From Gracilaria gracilis (lineage: Eukaryota > Rhodophyta > Florideophyceae > Gracilariales > Gracilariaceae): a stretch of DNA of 64,000 nt. The translations under genes and the position numbers were made by a program. The DNA lies in contig JARGSG010000209.1 of NCBI GenBank assembly GCA_030374805.1, positions 744,001 to 808,000 on the forward strand, in the 5' to 3' direction. Positions 10,007 through 19,196 of the stretch are shown here, one piece after another. Each line of letters starts with the position of its first letter. Within the stretch, counting starts at the first letter, position 1. The notes beneath the pieces were generated by a model. It ran no database searches, was not told the origin of the DNA, and saw nothing but the letters and a program-made list of their open reading frames with translations.

Positions 10007-11725
10007 TCAGCTGCGATCTTTAGAGCGATGATGGGCGCGTTGAGTGCGTGAACGATATCGGGCAACAAAGTTGTACGGGACGGATTCAATCGGCTCCCAT
10101 GTGTCCTGTGAGGGTGGGTAACAGTACCAACGGACCTTTATGACAGGCGTGCCGTCGTCTGCGATACCCTCGCCGACGACTTTGTCGACGACCCATTCAC
10201 AGGACTCGGCGGCCTCCTCCAGAAGCTCCGGGGGATGGGCTTCGTCAGAAGCCTCATCCGAAACTGGGTCGACAGATACCTGCTTAGGCGCCGCCCTGAT
10301 GCAAGGCCGCTCTTGAGGGGCTTGTGCGTCCCGTACGGGTCCAGGAGTTGGCGGTTCATTCGGAAGGTTGCCGGCGCCGTCCCGAAGGGTTTGTGCATCT
10401 ATATCTTGAGGGGCTTTGGTAACACGGTCGATGGAGACCGTGTCGTGGAGGGTGCCGTCCAATACGGTCACAGTGGTGTCTGTAGCTTTGACAACCCGGA
10501 AAAGACCGGTGGTGCGCGGTAAAAGCTTTCGGGCAATGCCTTCATCTTCTGCCGTTTCGGTCAATTTCCGTGGCGGCTTTTCAAGGAAGACGTCGTCCCT
10601 AGGGGAAATAGAGACCGTAGCCCTTACACGGGAGTCAAAGTCATCCCTGTACCGTTGTTGGGCTGCGTCAATCTTGGTCCTAGCCTTAGAAAGGAGGAAC
10701 CGAATACGGGAACGTGTTAGAGGTTTCACTGCTACCAAATCCGGGTCCACAGGCCCAGCAGGAGACAAGGCCGATGTCGGCGCGTTGATGACTATGCCGG
10801 GAGGGTGACGCGTCAGAACCAAGTCAAAGGGCGTGGTTCCCGTTGTGCGATGGAATTGGGTATTGTATGCAAAGACCAACGGTTGGACCAGTTCGTCCAA
10901 GTCGGGCTGGTTCTCAGACACGTAGTGTCTGAGGCGAGCCACGAGGGTCCCGTTAAGTCTTTCCGCCTGCCCGTTCGTTTGGGGGTGATACGCTGTCGTT
11001 AATAGATGGTGTATACCCAGATCCCCACAAAGCGCTTCGAAGAACTTGGCAACGAACTGGGGACCATTATCCGTTAGTAAGAATTGCCGTGCCCCATACG
11101 AAAATATGCAGTTCTCTAAGAAGGCCAGCGAGATGTTGGTCGCCTGAGTGGCTCTGAGAGGTATTGCTCGTGCCAATTTGGAGAAGCGGTCTGTAATAAC
11201 CAGAATGAACCTTCTGCCATGTTTGGTCTTGGAAAGTGCGCCCAGAATGTCCATGGCCACAAATTCCGGTGGACCCGCTGCGGAAAACAACTTGAGAAAT
11301 TTCCGGTGCTTGTGCAGCGTCCCTCTGGTGGCTGCACAGGAGCGACAGTCCTTGACGGTCTGGTATGCATCATTGGCCATATATGGCCAATAGAAGTCCC
11401 GACGTAGGGTCGCGTACATTCTTCTCCCGCCAGGATGTCCGGCTAAGCGAGGGTAGTGGGATAAGTAGAGGACGCGGTCTCGTAGGGTGGACGGTACCAA
11501 TCGCTGTATTGCTCCTTCCAGTGGCGAAGTCCTAGCAAAAAAACCCTGGTGGTCGTACCCGAATCGGGACTGTGGTATCCCCACCTCCTCGGCTACTTTC
11601 TTGCACCAGGAGTCTTGCAACTGCTGTTCCAGAAATTCATCGACCGCAATCGGCATAGCTTCCTTATGTTCGGGTGCGACAGCCATCACTACTTCCCGTT
11701 CTGGGCTTTTCTCTGGTCTTCCCAA
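10007..11725 (-). CDS. Element A integrase with C-terminal chromodomain
   Basis: The continuous 572-codon frame begins in the RNase H-integrase linker. The HHCC zinc domain reads YLSHYPRLAGHPGGRRMY followed about 30 residues later by CRSC. The catalytic core has AMDILG (D), LLTDNGPQF (D) and YHPQTNGQAERLNG (E), the full DDE set. The C-terminal domain includes the GLFRV block, and the protein ends with a chromodomain (VVGEGI...IKVRWYCYPPSQDTWEPIESV). It would insert element DNA, with the chromodomain biasing targets toward particular chromatin. No lesion is seen. It is probably expressed as part of pol, not from its own start. Confidence 0.88.
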   Translation of the reverse strand: MGRPEKSPEREVVMAVAPEHKEAMPIAVDEFLEQQLQDSWCKKVAEEVGIPQSRFGYDHQGFFARTSPLEGAIQRLVPSTLRDRVLYLSHYPRLAGHPGGRRMYATLRRDFYWPYMANDAYQTVKDCRSCAATRGTLHKHRKFLKLFSAAGPPEFVAMDILGALSKTKHGRRFILVITDRFSKLARAIPLRATQATNISLAFLENCIFSYGARQFLLTDNGPQFVAKFFEALCGDLGIHHLLTTAYHPQTNGQAERLNGTLVARLRHYVSENQPDLDELVQPLVFAYNTQFHRTTGTTPFDLVLTRHPPGIVINAPTSALSPAGPVDPDLVAVKPLTRSRIRFLLSKARTKIDAAQQRYRDDFDSRVRATVSISPRDDVFLEKPPRKLTETAEDEGIARKLLPRTTGLFRVVKATDTTVTVLDGTLHDTVSIDRVTKAPQDIDAQTLRDGAGNLPNEPPTPGPVRDAQAPQERPCIRAAPKQVSVDPVSDEASDEAHPPELLEEAAESCEWVVDKVVGEGIADDGTPVIKVRWYCYPPSQDTWEPIESVPYNFVARYRSRTQRAHHRSKDRS

Positions 11726-13191
11726 TCTAGAAGTACGTTCTCATACATGGTATCTTTTTCCCTCACGGCGGTCACCAGACAATCATAGTCCCCAGAGGGT
11801 TCTATGGCGAAGCATCGAATGTCTTCCTCGAAAGATGTCTCGTCCAAACCATCAGTAGCCCTACGGGACAGTGCATCTGCTGCTTGGTGGTTGACGCCAG
11901 CGCGATGCATAACGTCGTACTCAAACTCTGAGAGACGGAGTCTCCACCGAGCTAACCTCCCGATACAATCGGCCAAATTGAGGATCCATCTAAGTGAGGG
12001 ATGATCGGTCCTAACCGTGAATCGGTCACCTTCTAGATTTGGCCTCAAGAGAAGCATCGCGCACACAACCGCGAGGCATTCCTTCTCTGTTGTGGTGTAC
12101 TTGCGCTCAGCCCGTGAAAGGGAACGACTCCAATACCCTACAGGCTTGGATTCTTTTCCATCGGGCTGTTGTTGGTGTAAAGTACAGCCAACCTGGACAT
12201 CACACGCGTCCGTGTCTAGCATGTATGGACGTCCCGGTACGGGTAAGGCCAAAATGGGTGGAGAGATTACTCTATCCCTCAACTCCTGAAAGGCCTCGTA
12301 CTCTTCGTCGCTCAGTATCCCAAAAATATCGGGTTGTCCTTTCTCGAGTTTCCCATTCAAGGGTGCAGCAATGCGCGCGAAGTTAGGAACAAATCTTCGA
12401 AACAAATTGCAAAGCCTTACAAAAGAGCGGATTTCCGTCTGGATCGTGGGCGGTCTAGCCAGCCTAATGGCTTCGCACGTCTTCTGGGAAACCTGTAGCT
12501 TTCCATGCTTGACTACGTGTCCAAGATAGTCTACAGAGGCCTAAAAGAAGAAGCATTTATTGAGCTTCAAAGTGACTCCAGCGTCCCGTAAAAGGGTTAG
12601 CTCGTGACGAACGTGCCGGAAGTGCTCCTCCGCCGAACGGGAGTAGATGATGACGTCATCCAGGTACACCAGGGCGTACTGCCATTTAACCTTATTCAGG
12701 ATGATATCCAGCGCCCTCTGAAAGGTAGCGGGCGCGTTCTTCAACCCGAAGGCCATTCGCGTGAAGCGGTACAAACCCATATGAGACGTGAAGGTCGTCT
12801 TGTCACGATCCTCTTCCGCAATCTCAACCCGCCAATACCCACTATTGGCGTCGAGGGATGAGAAGATGGTGGCTTCCCCAAGGGAATCAATACACTCATC
12901 CATGCCTGGGATGGGGTATGCGTCCCAAGAGGTCACGGCGTTAAGCCTGCGATAATCAATAGAAAACCGCCAGCTACCGTCCTTCTTCTGGAAAAACACT
13001 ACAGGGCCTGCCCATTCGGCTTTTGAAGGTTCTATGACGCCCGAGTTCAACATACGTCGGACTTCGAGGCCTTCCCTTTCTCTGGCCTTGTGTCCAGCCC
13101 TGTAGGGAGCTTGACACACTGGTTTTGAACCCGTTTTAAGTTGAATTCTGTGTAAGGCCGCGTCAAAGTGGCCAAGTTGACCAGACCACAT
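11689..13191 (-). pseudogene. Element A reverse transcriptase and RNase H, one in-frame stop
   Basis: RT residues run from MWSGQLGHFDAAL through WRFSIDYRRLNAV, MAFGLKNAPATFQRALDII and ALVYLDDVIIYS, with the YLDD motif intact, to KLNKCFFF. A TAG at 12541-12543 interrupts the same frame, which continues ASVDYLGHVVKHGK and joins the RNase H part (LDTDACDVQVG, YTTTEKECLAVV, RTDHPSLRWIL, DALSRR). Both halves are otherwise clean. One nonsense mutation thus separates an apparently complete RT and RNase H. The frame change to integrase is near 11.7 kb. Confidence 0.88.
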
Positions 13192-13320
13192 ACCTCCAAA
13201 TTACTGTAGAAGGTCGATAATTTGATCCCTATGGGAAGAGAATTCTTCGCCAATCTGGGCCAATTCGCGCCAGCCTTTCTTTCCCTCTGGGCTATTCTAC
13301 TGAACCAAATGCTCCGGTTC

Positions 13321-14100
13321 CTATTCCTCGCTGGGTCTACTCTCTCCTCCTTTAAGTCGAGGCCCTCTGGGACCGTCATCAATTATAGTTAGCAAGCGAG
13401 GGGCTGGTAGAGCAAGGCCAATGACTATATTCTTGGGCATACGAACTTCCCGATGGGAGAAGTGGCTGACAAGTACCCGGAAGGGACGATTGGGAACGAT
13501 GTTCATGACACCATTCGCCATGAGGGAAAGATCTCGTGAGATCGTTTTCGGATGGTTCTGTAGGAATAACAATCCCGGGGTCTCACAAGTAACTAGCACT
13601 TCTCGTTGGGTCATGGGGGGTATGGAGAGCGGTCGAGCGAAGCGGACCTTGTTAGAGAGAGTGTGGCGGGGGAGTTGCTCCACCACCTTCTCATCTCCAA
13701 AGTGGCCTTTTGAAGCGCCAACAATTGCAACCGGCTCTGACCCATATAGGACGACTTTGCGTTCGCGAGGGTAGATCGCCCGTACATGGCGAGCGATGAA
13801 CGAAGTACCCAGGAGGACATCTGCAGCCAAATTGGTGGCCACGAAGAACGGCATTCGAACTGTCAGATTCCCGATCCGGGTATGAAGAGAGATGGCGCCC
13901 AAGAGGTTCATGGACTCCTTCGACGCATTGAACACCAGTGGGGTTCTATTTGTTCGAAGACATTTTTCATACCCAGGAGGGAGATGTTTGGCGTGAATAA
14001 TATTTGGAGCTGCTCCGATATCCAAGATTCCCATGAGGGCTTTGGTGGTATGGGATGTGAGTCCCGTCTCCACCTGGATTTTGTAGTTCTTCCGGGTCAT
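13321..14100 (-). CDS. Element A aspartic protease and spacer domain
   Basis: The frame begins just upstream with EPEWDEVFL before the ATG shown. The active site reads GILDIGAAPNI, so the usual DTG is DIG. Next come an ADVLLGTSFIARHV block, the ILGTNFIDRHV-type flap of gypsy proteases, and a long spacer with KNIVIGLALPAP just before RT. A frame change near 13.35 kb separates it from RT. The T-to-I change beside the catalytic Asp may impair the enzyme. Confidence 0.8.
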   Translation of the reverse strand: MTRKNYKIQVETGLTSHTTKALMGILDIGAAPNIIHAKHLPPGYEKCLRTNRTPLVFNASKESMNLLGAISLHTRIGNLTVRMPFFVATNLAADVLLGTSFIARHVRAIYPRERKVVLYGSEPVAIVGASKGHFGDEKVVEQLPRHTLSNKVRFARPLSIPPMTQREVLVTCETPGLLFLQNHPKTISRDLSLMANGVMNIVPNRPFRVLVSHFSHREVRMPKNIVIGLALPAPRLLTIIDDGPRGPRLKGGESRPSEE

Positions 14101-14483
14101 TAAGAAGACTTCGTCCCATTCGGGTTCATCGTTCTCAAAGGGCCCAGAAGGGCTACCGATATGGAACTCATCAGGATCCCTTTATGGGTTGGATTCTGAT
14201 GTTTCCCGTGAGGCGAGGAAAATTACCCGAGAGGAAGGCGTCGCCCCTACGGCCCCTCCCTCTCGTTTTCCTGTGGGACCTCATTACTAGGGGAGGTCTC
14301 TTCCTCGTAGGTAAGAATCTGATTCACCTGTTGAGGACGGCTCTGTTATCCACTAGGCACATTCGGCGACCTTGGAGGCGGTGTGGCACATCGTGTCGAT
14401 GGCTGTCCCGTTGTGGGCTGTGCACCCCACTAGGGACGTGGAGAGCCCTTCGATCTGGATTCGTAGTATCCTTCGGCCCCACG

Positions 14484-16472
14484 CTATTGGTAGTTGGACT
14501 CACGAAATTGTAACAGCGCGTCCCGATACTGGGGTGGTATCCACTCGCAACAAGGTTGAACCACGGACAAGCAGATACGACAGGGAGCCACCCTGCTTGG
14601 TGATGCCTGTGCTGTCCGATAAGAAGACGGCGTCGCCTGCGACGGCGTCGGTGGGCCCTTTGGGGAAGTCGGTAGCTGTCGAAGTACCCGAACATCCTGT
14701 TGGGGCTGTAGCATGGATGGTGTGGACGTTCCCGTTGAGGGATAAGAGGGGAGGGACGGAGGCGCCGCTGGTTGGACCGCCATAGCAACTGCGTCCCCCT
14801 CCGCAAAATGCACTCCCCAATCGGATTCATCTGTATCAGTTGACACGGATAGAGATGCTCGAGAAGAGGCCCGACGGGTTTTTGTTGTCTTCGCCGCTTC
14901 CAGGGTTTTATGACACTTTTTGCCACCCCTATGGGTATCTCCCAACCCCTCGGCATAACTGACGAGTTGACGGAAGACCATTTTGAGATGCGTGGCGGAA
15001 TGGTTCCGTACACTGGCCCTGATGGCGGGAAGGAGTCCCTCTATGAAGAGGTCCTTGAGGCGGGTGTCTATGAAGATATTTCCACAGCGGAGGTTCTTCT
15101 GCCATAATTGGTCTGCGTATTCGCGTTCTGACACCGCTGAGCTCTGACGGTGCGTGATTATGTCATGATAGGCCTCTGCCAGGATATTGTCAGTGGCATA
15201 CACCTCAAGTAAGTAGTTGACTACTTCTGGATAGGATGTCAAAAGTTCCGAACTTCGGACACCAACGGCACCAGATTTGCCTCTGACCTTGGCGCTGACG
15301 GTTTCCCTTGCGGGTCTCTCAAGGAAGAACCGGAACAGCCAGAGAGCTGCACCTTCATGAACGACATTCTGATCACATGCAGTTTTAAACTGCGATAGAA
15401 AGCGTAGGACCAAGATTGGATCTTTGCCCGTAAACCTTTGGGTCATTTGTAGCTGCATGCGCTTAGCGTGCTTAGCAACTGCTCGAGCCACTGAGGAGTC
15501 ATAACGATTGCTCCTGTTGGCCAGTCGGTAGTACTTAAAACTCAGTACTTTTGCGAAATCCCCATTGTTGGGTCGTATACGGTGTAAATGTGATACTTCC
15601 ACTTCTGGGTCGGAGTCTTCCAAATCACTTCACTCAGCATCATCAGCGGAACTTGAGTGCCAGCCATCCGAGTCGGAAATGCCACGTCCCTTGCGGGTTG
15701 ACTTTCTCCTGTTCCGAAGTCGGCCTGGAAATCCCTTTCGTCCCCTTCTGCCACGGCCCGATTGGGACACGCGACCGGTACTCTTCTGTTTCCCTAGGGG
15801 AGGGGCCTCCTAGTTGTTTCTGTCAATATTGGGATCCCCGGTGGGTCTGGAATCTGCATCAGTCCTAGCGGGGATAGTGGGCGGTTGCCAAACCGACACA
15901 AAGAGTTGACGGTTAATGTTTTTTTCTTGCCAACGGGGGACAAGCTGCAAACGGCGCTGCACCTCAGTGTGCATACTGGTGGCAATAGTGCCGTCCAGAA
16001 CTCCAGAAATGGTCATCCTTGAAGCAACCCCATGGACAAGAGTGTCCGTCAGGGCTTGCACTTCTGCAAAGATCCTTTGGGGAATACGCCGTTCAACCTC
16101 GAAAGCGACCATTGATTCCACCAGTGGCTTTAGGGCTATGAGTAGCCCGCCAGGAAGGAGCGGGGGCTACTCTCCAGTAGTCAAGGGCGGAGCGCCAGTC
16201 GAGTGGTTGACCGGTACTTTCCTGTGGGTCTGCGGAGGTGTTTCTATGGAGGCCTGCTGACGCATGGCCTCCAGACGACTCTGGAATTCGGTGGGGGTAG
16301 ACTGACGGAGAAGATTCTCCGGGTTGTCCACGGGAGGTAGGATCTCCCTATGAGCACTTCGAGTGCTGTGAGCCCACGATTGGGTGTTCGGCGCGACTTC
16401 GACCGCAGCGTGATCCCGAGGGGTCACAGCCATTTCGCAATGCTCATTTGAGGAACCTGGAGGGGTGGTCAT
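14484..16472 (-). pseudogene. Element A gag, single frame with three nonsense codons
   Basis: The ATG at 16472 opens a frame (MTTPPGSSNEH) that runs without frameshift to 14484, about 660 codons, with internal stops near 16167 (TAG), 15810 (TAG) and 15640 (TGA). An N-terminal disordered part (ILPPVDNPENLLRQ) parallels element C (HILDNPEELLRQ). A basic RGRRGRKG linker follows, then the capsid-like core with FLSQFKTACDQNVVHEGAALW, YPEVVNYLLEVYATDNI and RCGNIFIDTRLKDLFIEGLLP. A C-terminal CRICLS motif is a degenerate zinc knuckle. Nonsense-only damage means the frame has not drifted. Confidence 0.82.
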
Positions 16473-16633
16473 GATGGTAAGGCGAAAAGAGTCCTGTCCG
16501 GCTTGCGGCAAAGAAATCCCAATTGGGCGAGTTTGAAACAACCAATAGATGGTAAATGCGGTAGCTGTAACCGCCAAACTTTCCAAAGAAAGGGGTGAAA
16601 CGGAACTGAACCAAGAACGACCCACCGGGGTTA

Positions 16634-16651
16634 TTCTAAGTCGGGAGACCA
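16634..16651 (-). other. Primer-binding site of element A
   Basis: One base inside the 5' LTR, the minus strand reads TGGTCTCCCGACTTAGAA. It would pair with a tRNA 3' end TTCTAAGTCGGGAGACCA. Elements B and C have the same site with one or two changes. The implied tRNA has A73 and G72, hence a C1:G72 pair, which is characteristic of eukaryotic tRNA-Tyr. Confidence 0.8.
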
Positions 16652-16652
16652 A

Positions 16653-17077
16653 TGAAGTACACTCACGCGAGAGAGTATCAACAATGCCCAAGAAATAGGG
16701 ATACTATGCGCAGCACCCAAGCGGGGACAAAGGAGCGTGCAGCGGCGATAACAAAGGGGCACGAGACGGGCGTGCAGCACCGATAGCGGCGGCAGAACGA
16801 CCCTATGGGAAACGAGACGATGAAGAATCGGCTAGGGGGTGCTTAAGGTTTACCACGGTGAGCTCTTCCCAGCGGGAGGTGCTTAAGTGCACCCCCGAGG
16901 CAGCGGTCACGTGTCGAAAAAGAATAAACAGTCTACCTACCAAGGGGGTCCCTAAGGGGTGGCACAACATGGTATGCAAGCCCTACACGTGGACACCCTA
17001 AAGGGCACCATGTGCATACTAACTACTACATCTACTTACTACGCATACCCAATTTGGGCTGGTGTCATTGCACTTTA
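16653..17077 (-). repeat. 5' LTR of element A
   Basis: This right copy starts TGAAGT and ends CACTTTA; the last C of the terminal CA is mutated to T. ATGAG follows directly at 17078-17082. It would carry the promoter for minus-strand gag-pol transcription. A degenerate TATA box cannot be assigned with confidence. Confidence 0.9.
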
Positions 17078-17082
17078 ATGAG

Positions 17083-17812
17083 AGCAATGGCGAAGAAGTT
17101 CGTGGGCTTCTGGGTTTGATCGACAGAGTTGGTTAGGCCGACCTGCCCTTCGCTTAAAGCGACCGCGGCCACGAAGACGTCGTTTTCGACCGGTCTCCGG
17201 GACGACGCACGATTTTGACGGGGTATTTCATCTTCTTTAACCCGTGAGAGGTGCAAGAGATAACCTCGGCTGAAGCGGCAGCACTCCAGATGGCTGCGGG
17301 GTATATCTCTCACCGGCACCCGGGTGGTTTCGTCGACGTTGACGATCTTTACCAGGCCTACGGCTGTGAAATTGACCAAGTGTTGGAAGACCAACCCAAT
17401 ACGGAGTATGATGACGACGTAGTCGAGCTGGAACCTCTTCCTACCTCTTCCTAACGTGGCTGAGCTAATATCCAATAACACGGCAGCGCCGGCAAGGCCG
17501 ATGGCTGAGCGGGTAACTCTTCGGAGCCCCTACCGTCGTCGGTGGGCGCCGTGGTTGCCCCTCTCCTAGATGAGCCAGAGGTAACCGAGGTACACGTCGT
17601 CCTGCCCTCTATGAGCGGGACTGGTGATGCGGCTATGATCGCTCAGTTCTTCCGAGCAGTGGGACTTTCCGCAAACCTTGCGAGCGGGGACGTCGCCGCG
17701 ATGCGGGACGCGTTGGCTGCATGCATCACTGGCGGATCCAATGCCAGCAAAGGAGGTAGCCGGGATGGTGCTCTACGCCCTTCTAATCAAGGGTCGGGGG
17801 CTTAGTTCATTT
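17083..17812 (+). pseudogene. Antisense accessory gene of element E, 3' part
   Basis: This continues the gene broken at 5934. The plus strand reads TILTGYFIFFNP, stop, EVQEITSAEAAAL, matching TPLVGDFIYFDAWDFREINREEAEEF in element B, then GGFVDVDDLYQAYG versus RGYIDTDDYYHAYS. The C-terminus IAQFFRAVGLSANLASGDVA matches LARFLRGPDLSATEASGDVT in B. Stops interrupt it (for example TGA in place of Trp in the FFNPW position). Function is unknown. Confidence 0.72.
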
Positions 17813-17977
17813 TTCACATGATTTCCGCTATGCGGGAGTGTCCTAGGAGTAAGACTTTCTGGCCAATAAACCTCTTCCGCCTTTGACGTGTGTTTCCCTT
17901 GCCTAAGTGTTCTTCTCCATCCTTTGTTCGCATTCGTTCACTTTCTTCTACCTGCGCTAGTTCCTTCCTCTTTGGGG

Positions 17978-18555
17978 CGTGTTATTCCATTTGCGCATTG
18001 ACAATTGTCGCCGGGAGACCGGTGAGAGTACGTTGATGGTACTGCGCCACCTTCGATAGTGGCAGATGCTCTATGGGCTCATCTGAGTCAGCCTCGGGTC
18101 CATAGCCGTCCCAACGTACGAGATACTGTATGTACTTCAAGGGGTGATAAGAGTGTTCTACGATGTGGTTAAATATCAACTCCTGTCAGAAGACTTCCAG
18201 GCCTTGCCGTGTGATTACGACAACCTTCTTCGGAGAGCTCTCCGTCGACATCGCCGTGGCTGGTGGTGCGTCGATGCTCCAGTTAGACCGAGGTTTGTCC
18301 AACCAAGCGGGTCCTGGGCGACGGGCAACCCCAACCTACATCCCCTTAGAACTGATCTTCACAAACAGCTCTTTCGCCACCAATACCTCCTGAAACGTAG
18401 GTCCTTCGTACACCTCAAAAATACACCAAATGTAGGGTACCTCGAACACATTCTCCACATGAAATATGAATCCATCTGCACCTGCATTAGCGCGCTCACC
18501 TATACATCGAACAGAGTCTGTCACCATCATATGGACGCGGAGGTATTATTCACTA
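17978..18555 (-). pseudogene. Element E pol C-terminus with chromodomain, decayed
   Basis: Minus-strand fragment 17982-18179 reads HIVEHSYHPLKYIQYLVRWDGYGPEADSDEPIEHLP, a chromodomain closely matching HSYNEHVILQYRVRWYGYGPEGNKNEPIEHL in element B, down to the shared TGLPAT ending. Pol linker sequence extends in broken frames to about 18.55 kb, where the palindromic repeat begins. The rest of E pol is not in the window. Confidence 0.7.
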
Positions 18556-18587
18556 CGTCAGCACCATGTACACAATCCGCATTTGGG

Positions 18588-18895
18588 TGCCCGTGGGTGG
18601 GGTTGGACGAGTTCGATAAGGTTGGCCATCGTACCGAACTAGTCCAACCCCTCCCGCGGGAAAAAATAGGGAAAAAAATATTTAGAATTAAAGAAAACTG
18701 CCCGCGGGCGGGGTGGGACGAGTCCGTTAGGGTGCCCTACCCTAACGAACTCGTCCGACCCAGGCCGAGGGCACTTTTCGGCCAAAAAGTAATTACAAAG
18801 AATAAAATGTGCCGGCGGGTGGGGCGGGACGGGATCGTTAGGGTGGCCAACCCTTACGAACTCTTCCCATCCCGCCAGCGGGCAAATTTCGACGG
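18588..18895. repeat. Three tandem imperfect palindromes (hairpin minisatellite)
   Basis: Three units, at about 18588-18664, 18700-18772 and 18808-18886, each have a GC-rich left arm of the type GGGTGGGACGAGT-CGTTAGGGT, a short loop, and the complementary ACCCTAACGAACTCGTCC-type right arm. AT-rich spacers of about 35-45 bp rich in A-runs separate them. Because each unit is palindromic, a repeated peptide like FVRVGHPN appears on both strands, so the ORFs here are probably not coding. Confidence 0.8.
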
Positions 18896-19196
18896 GGTTT
18901 TCAGGAACTTCAAGAGACACTACTCTAATGAGGGCAAGTGCATTGCGACCGTAGCGCATGGCAGCTCCCCACCCCCTGACGCATCTAAACGCTCACGAAA
19001 GAGGACGTCACATCTCTGGCGCGATCGTGCAGCGCTGGAATTGCGAACGTTTCGGCAACGCTGCTAACAAGCGGGCGCGAGGAAAGGACACGGAGAGAGA
19101 AAAACTTTGCAGTGCGCTAGAAGGAGCTGCCACAAGCGTGTTTGCCCATCGTAAGTAGCCGTTTAAAGGTCATACTCGCCCATTCTCAACTGAACA
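18896..19196. other. No feature recognised between hairpin repeat and MTase-SET frame
   Basis: Short overlapping ORFs occur on the plus strand, but none has a recognisable motif. The sequence just upstream of the ATG at 19197 could hold a promoter; I see no clear TATA box. Confidence 0.3.

Larger units (their letters stand above)
5935..17077 (-). mobile_element. Complete chromodomain Ty3/gypsy element A (11.1 kb)
   Basis: Two LTRs of about 425 bp bound the element and the 5-bp direct repeat ATGAG flanks it (5930-5934 and 17078-17082). The flanking sequence on both sides belongs to the accessory gene of element E, and removing A plus one ATGAG restores the alignment to B (30.2-30.35 kb). Minus-strand order: primer-binding site, gag, protease, RT, RNase H, integrase with chromodomain, 3' noncoding block, then an oppositely transcribed accessory ORF and a polypurine tract. 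Few lesions break the frames: in-frame stops in gag and RT, and frame breaks between pol parts. It is the younger of the nested pair. Confidence 0.92.

Noticed and set aside
18639-18959. Minus-strand ORF with repeated FVRVGHPN peptides
   Set aside because: The peptide repeat follows from the hairpin units being palindromic. There is no independent sign of coding.
18144-19067. 307-codon plus-strand ORF
   Set aside because: Its left part is antisense to the element E chromodomain region and its right part is the palindromic repeat, which gives repeated peptides on both strands.
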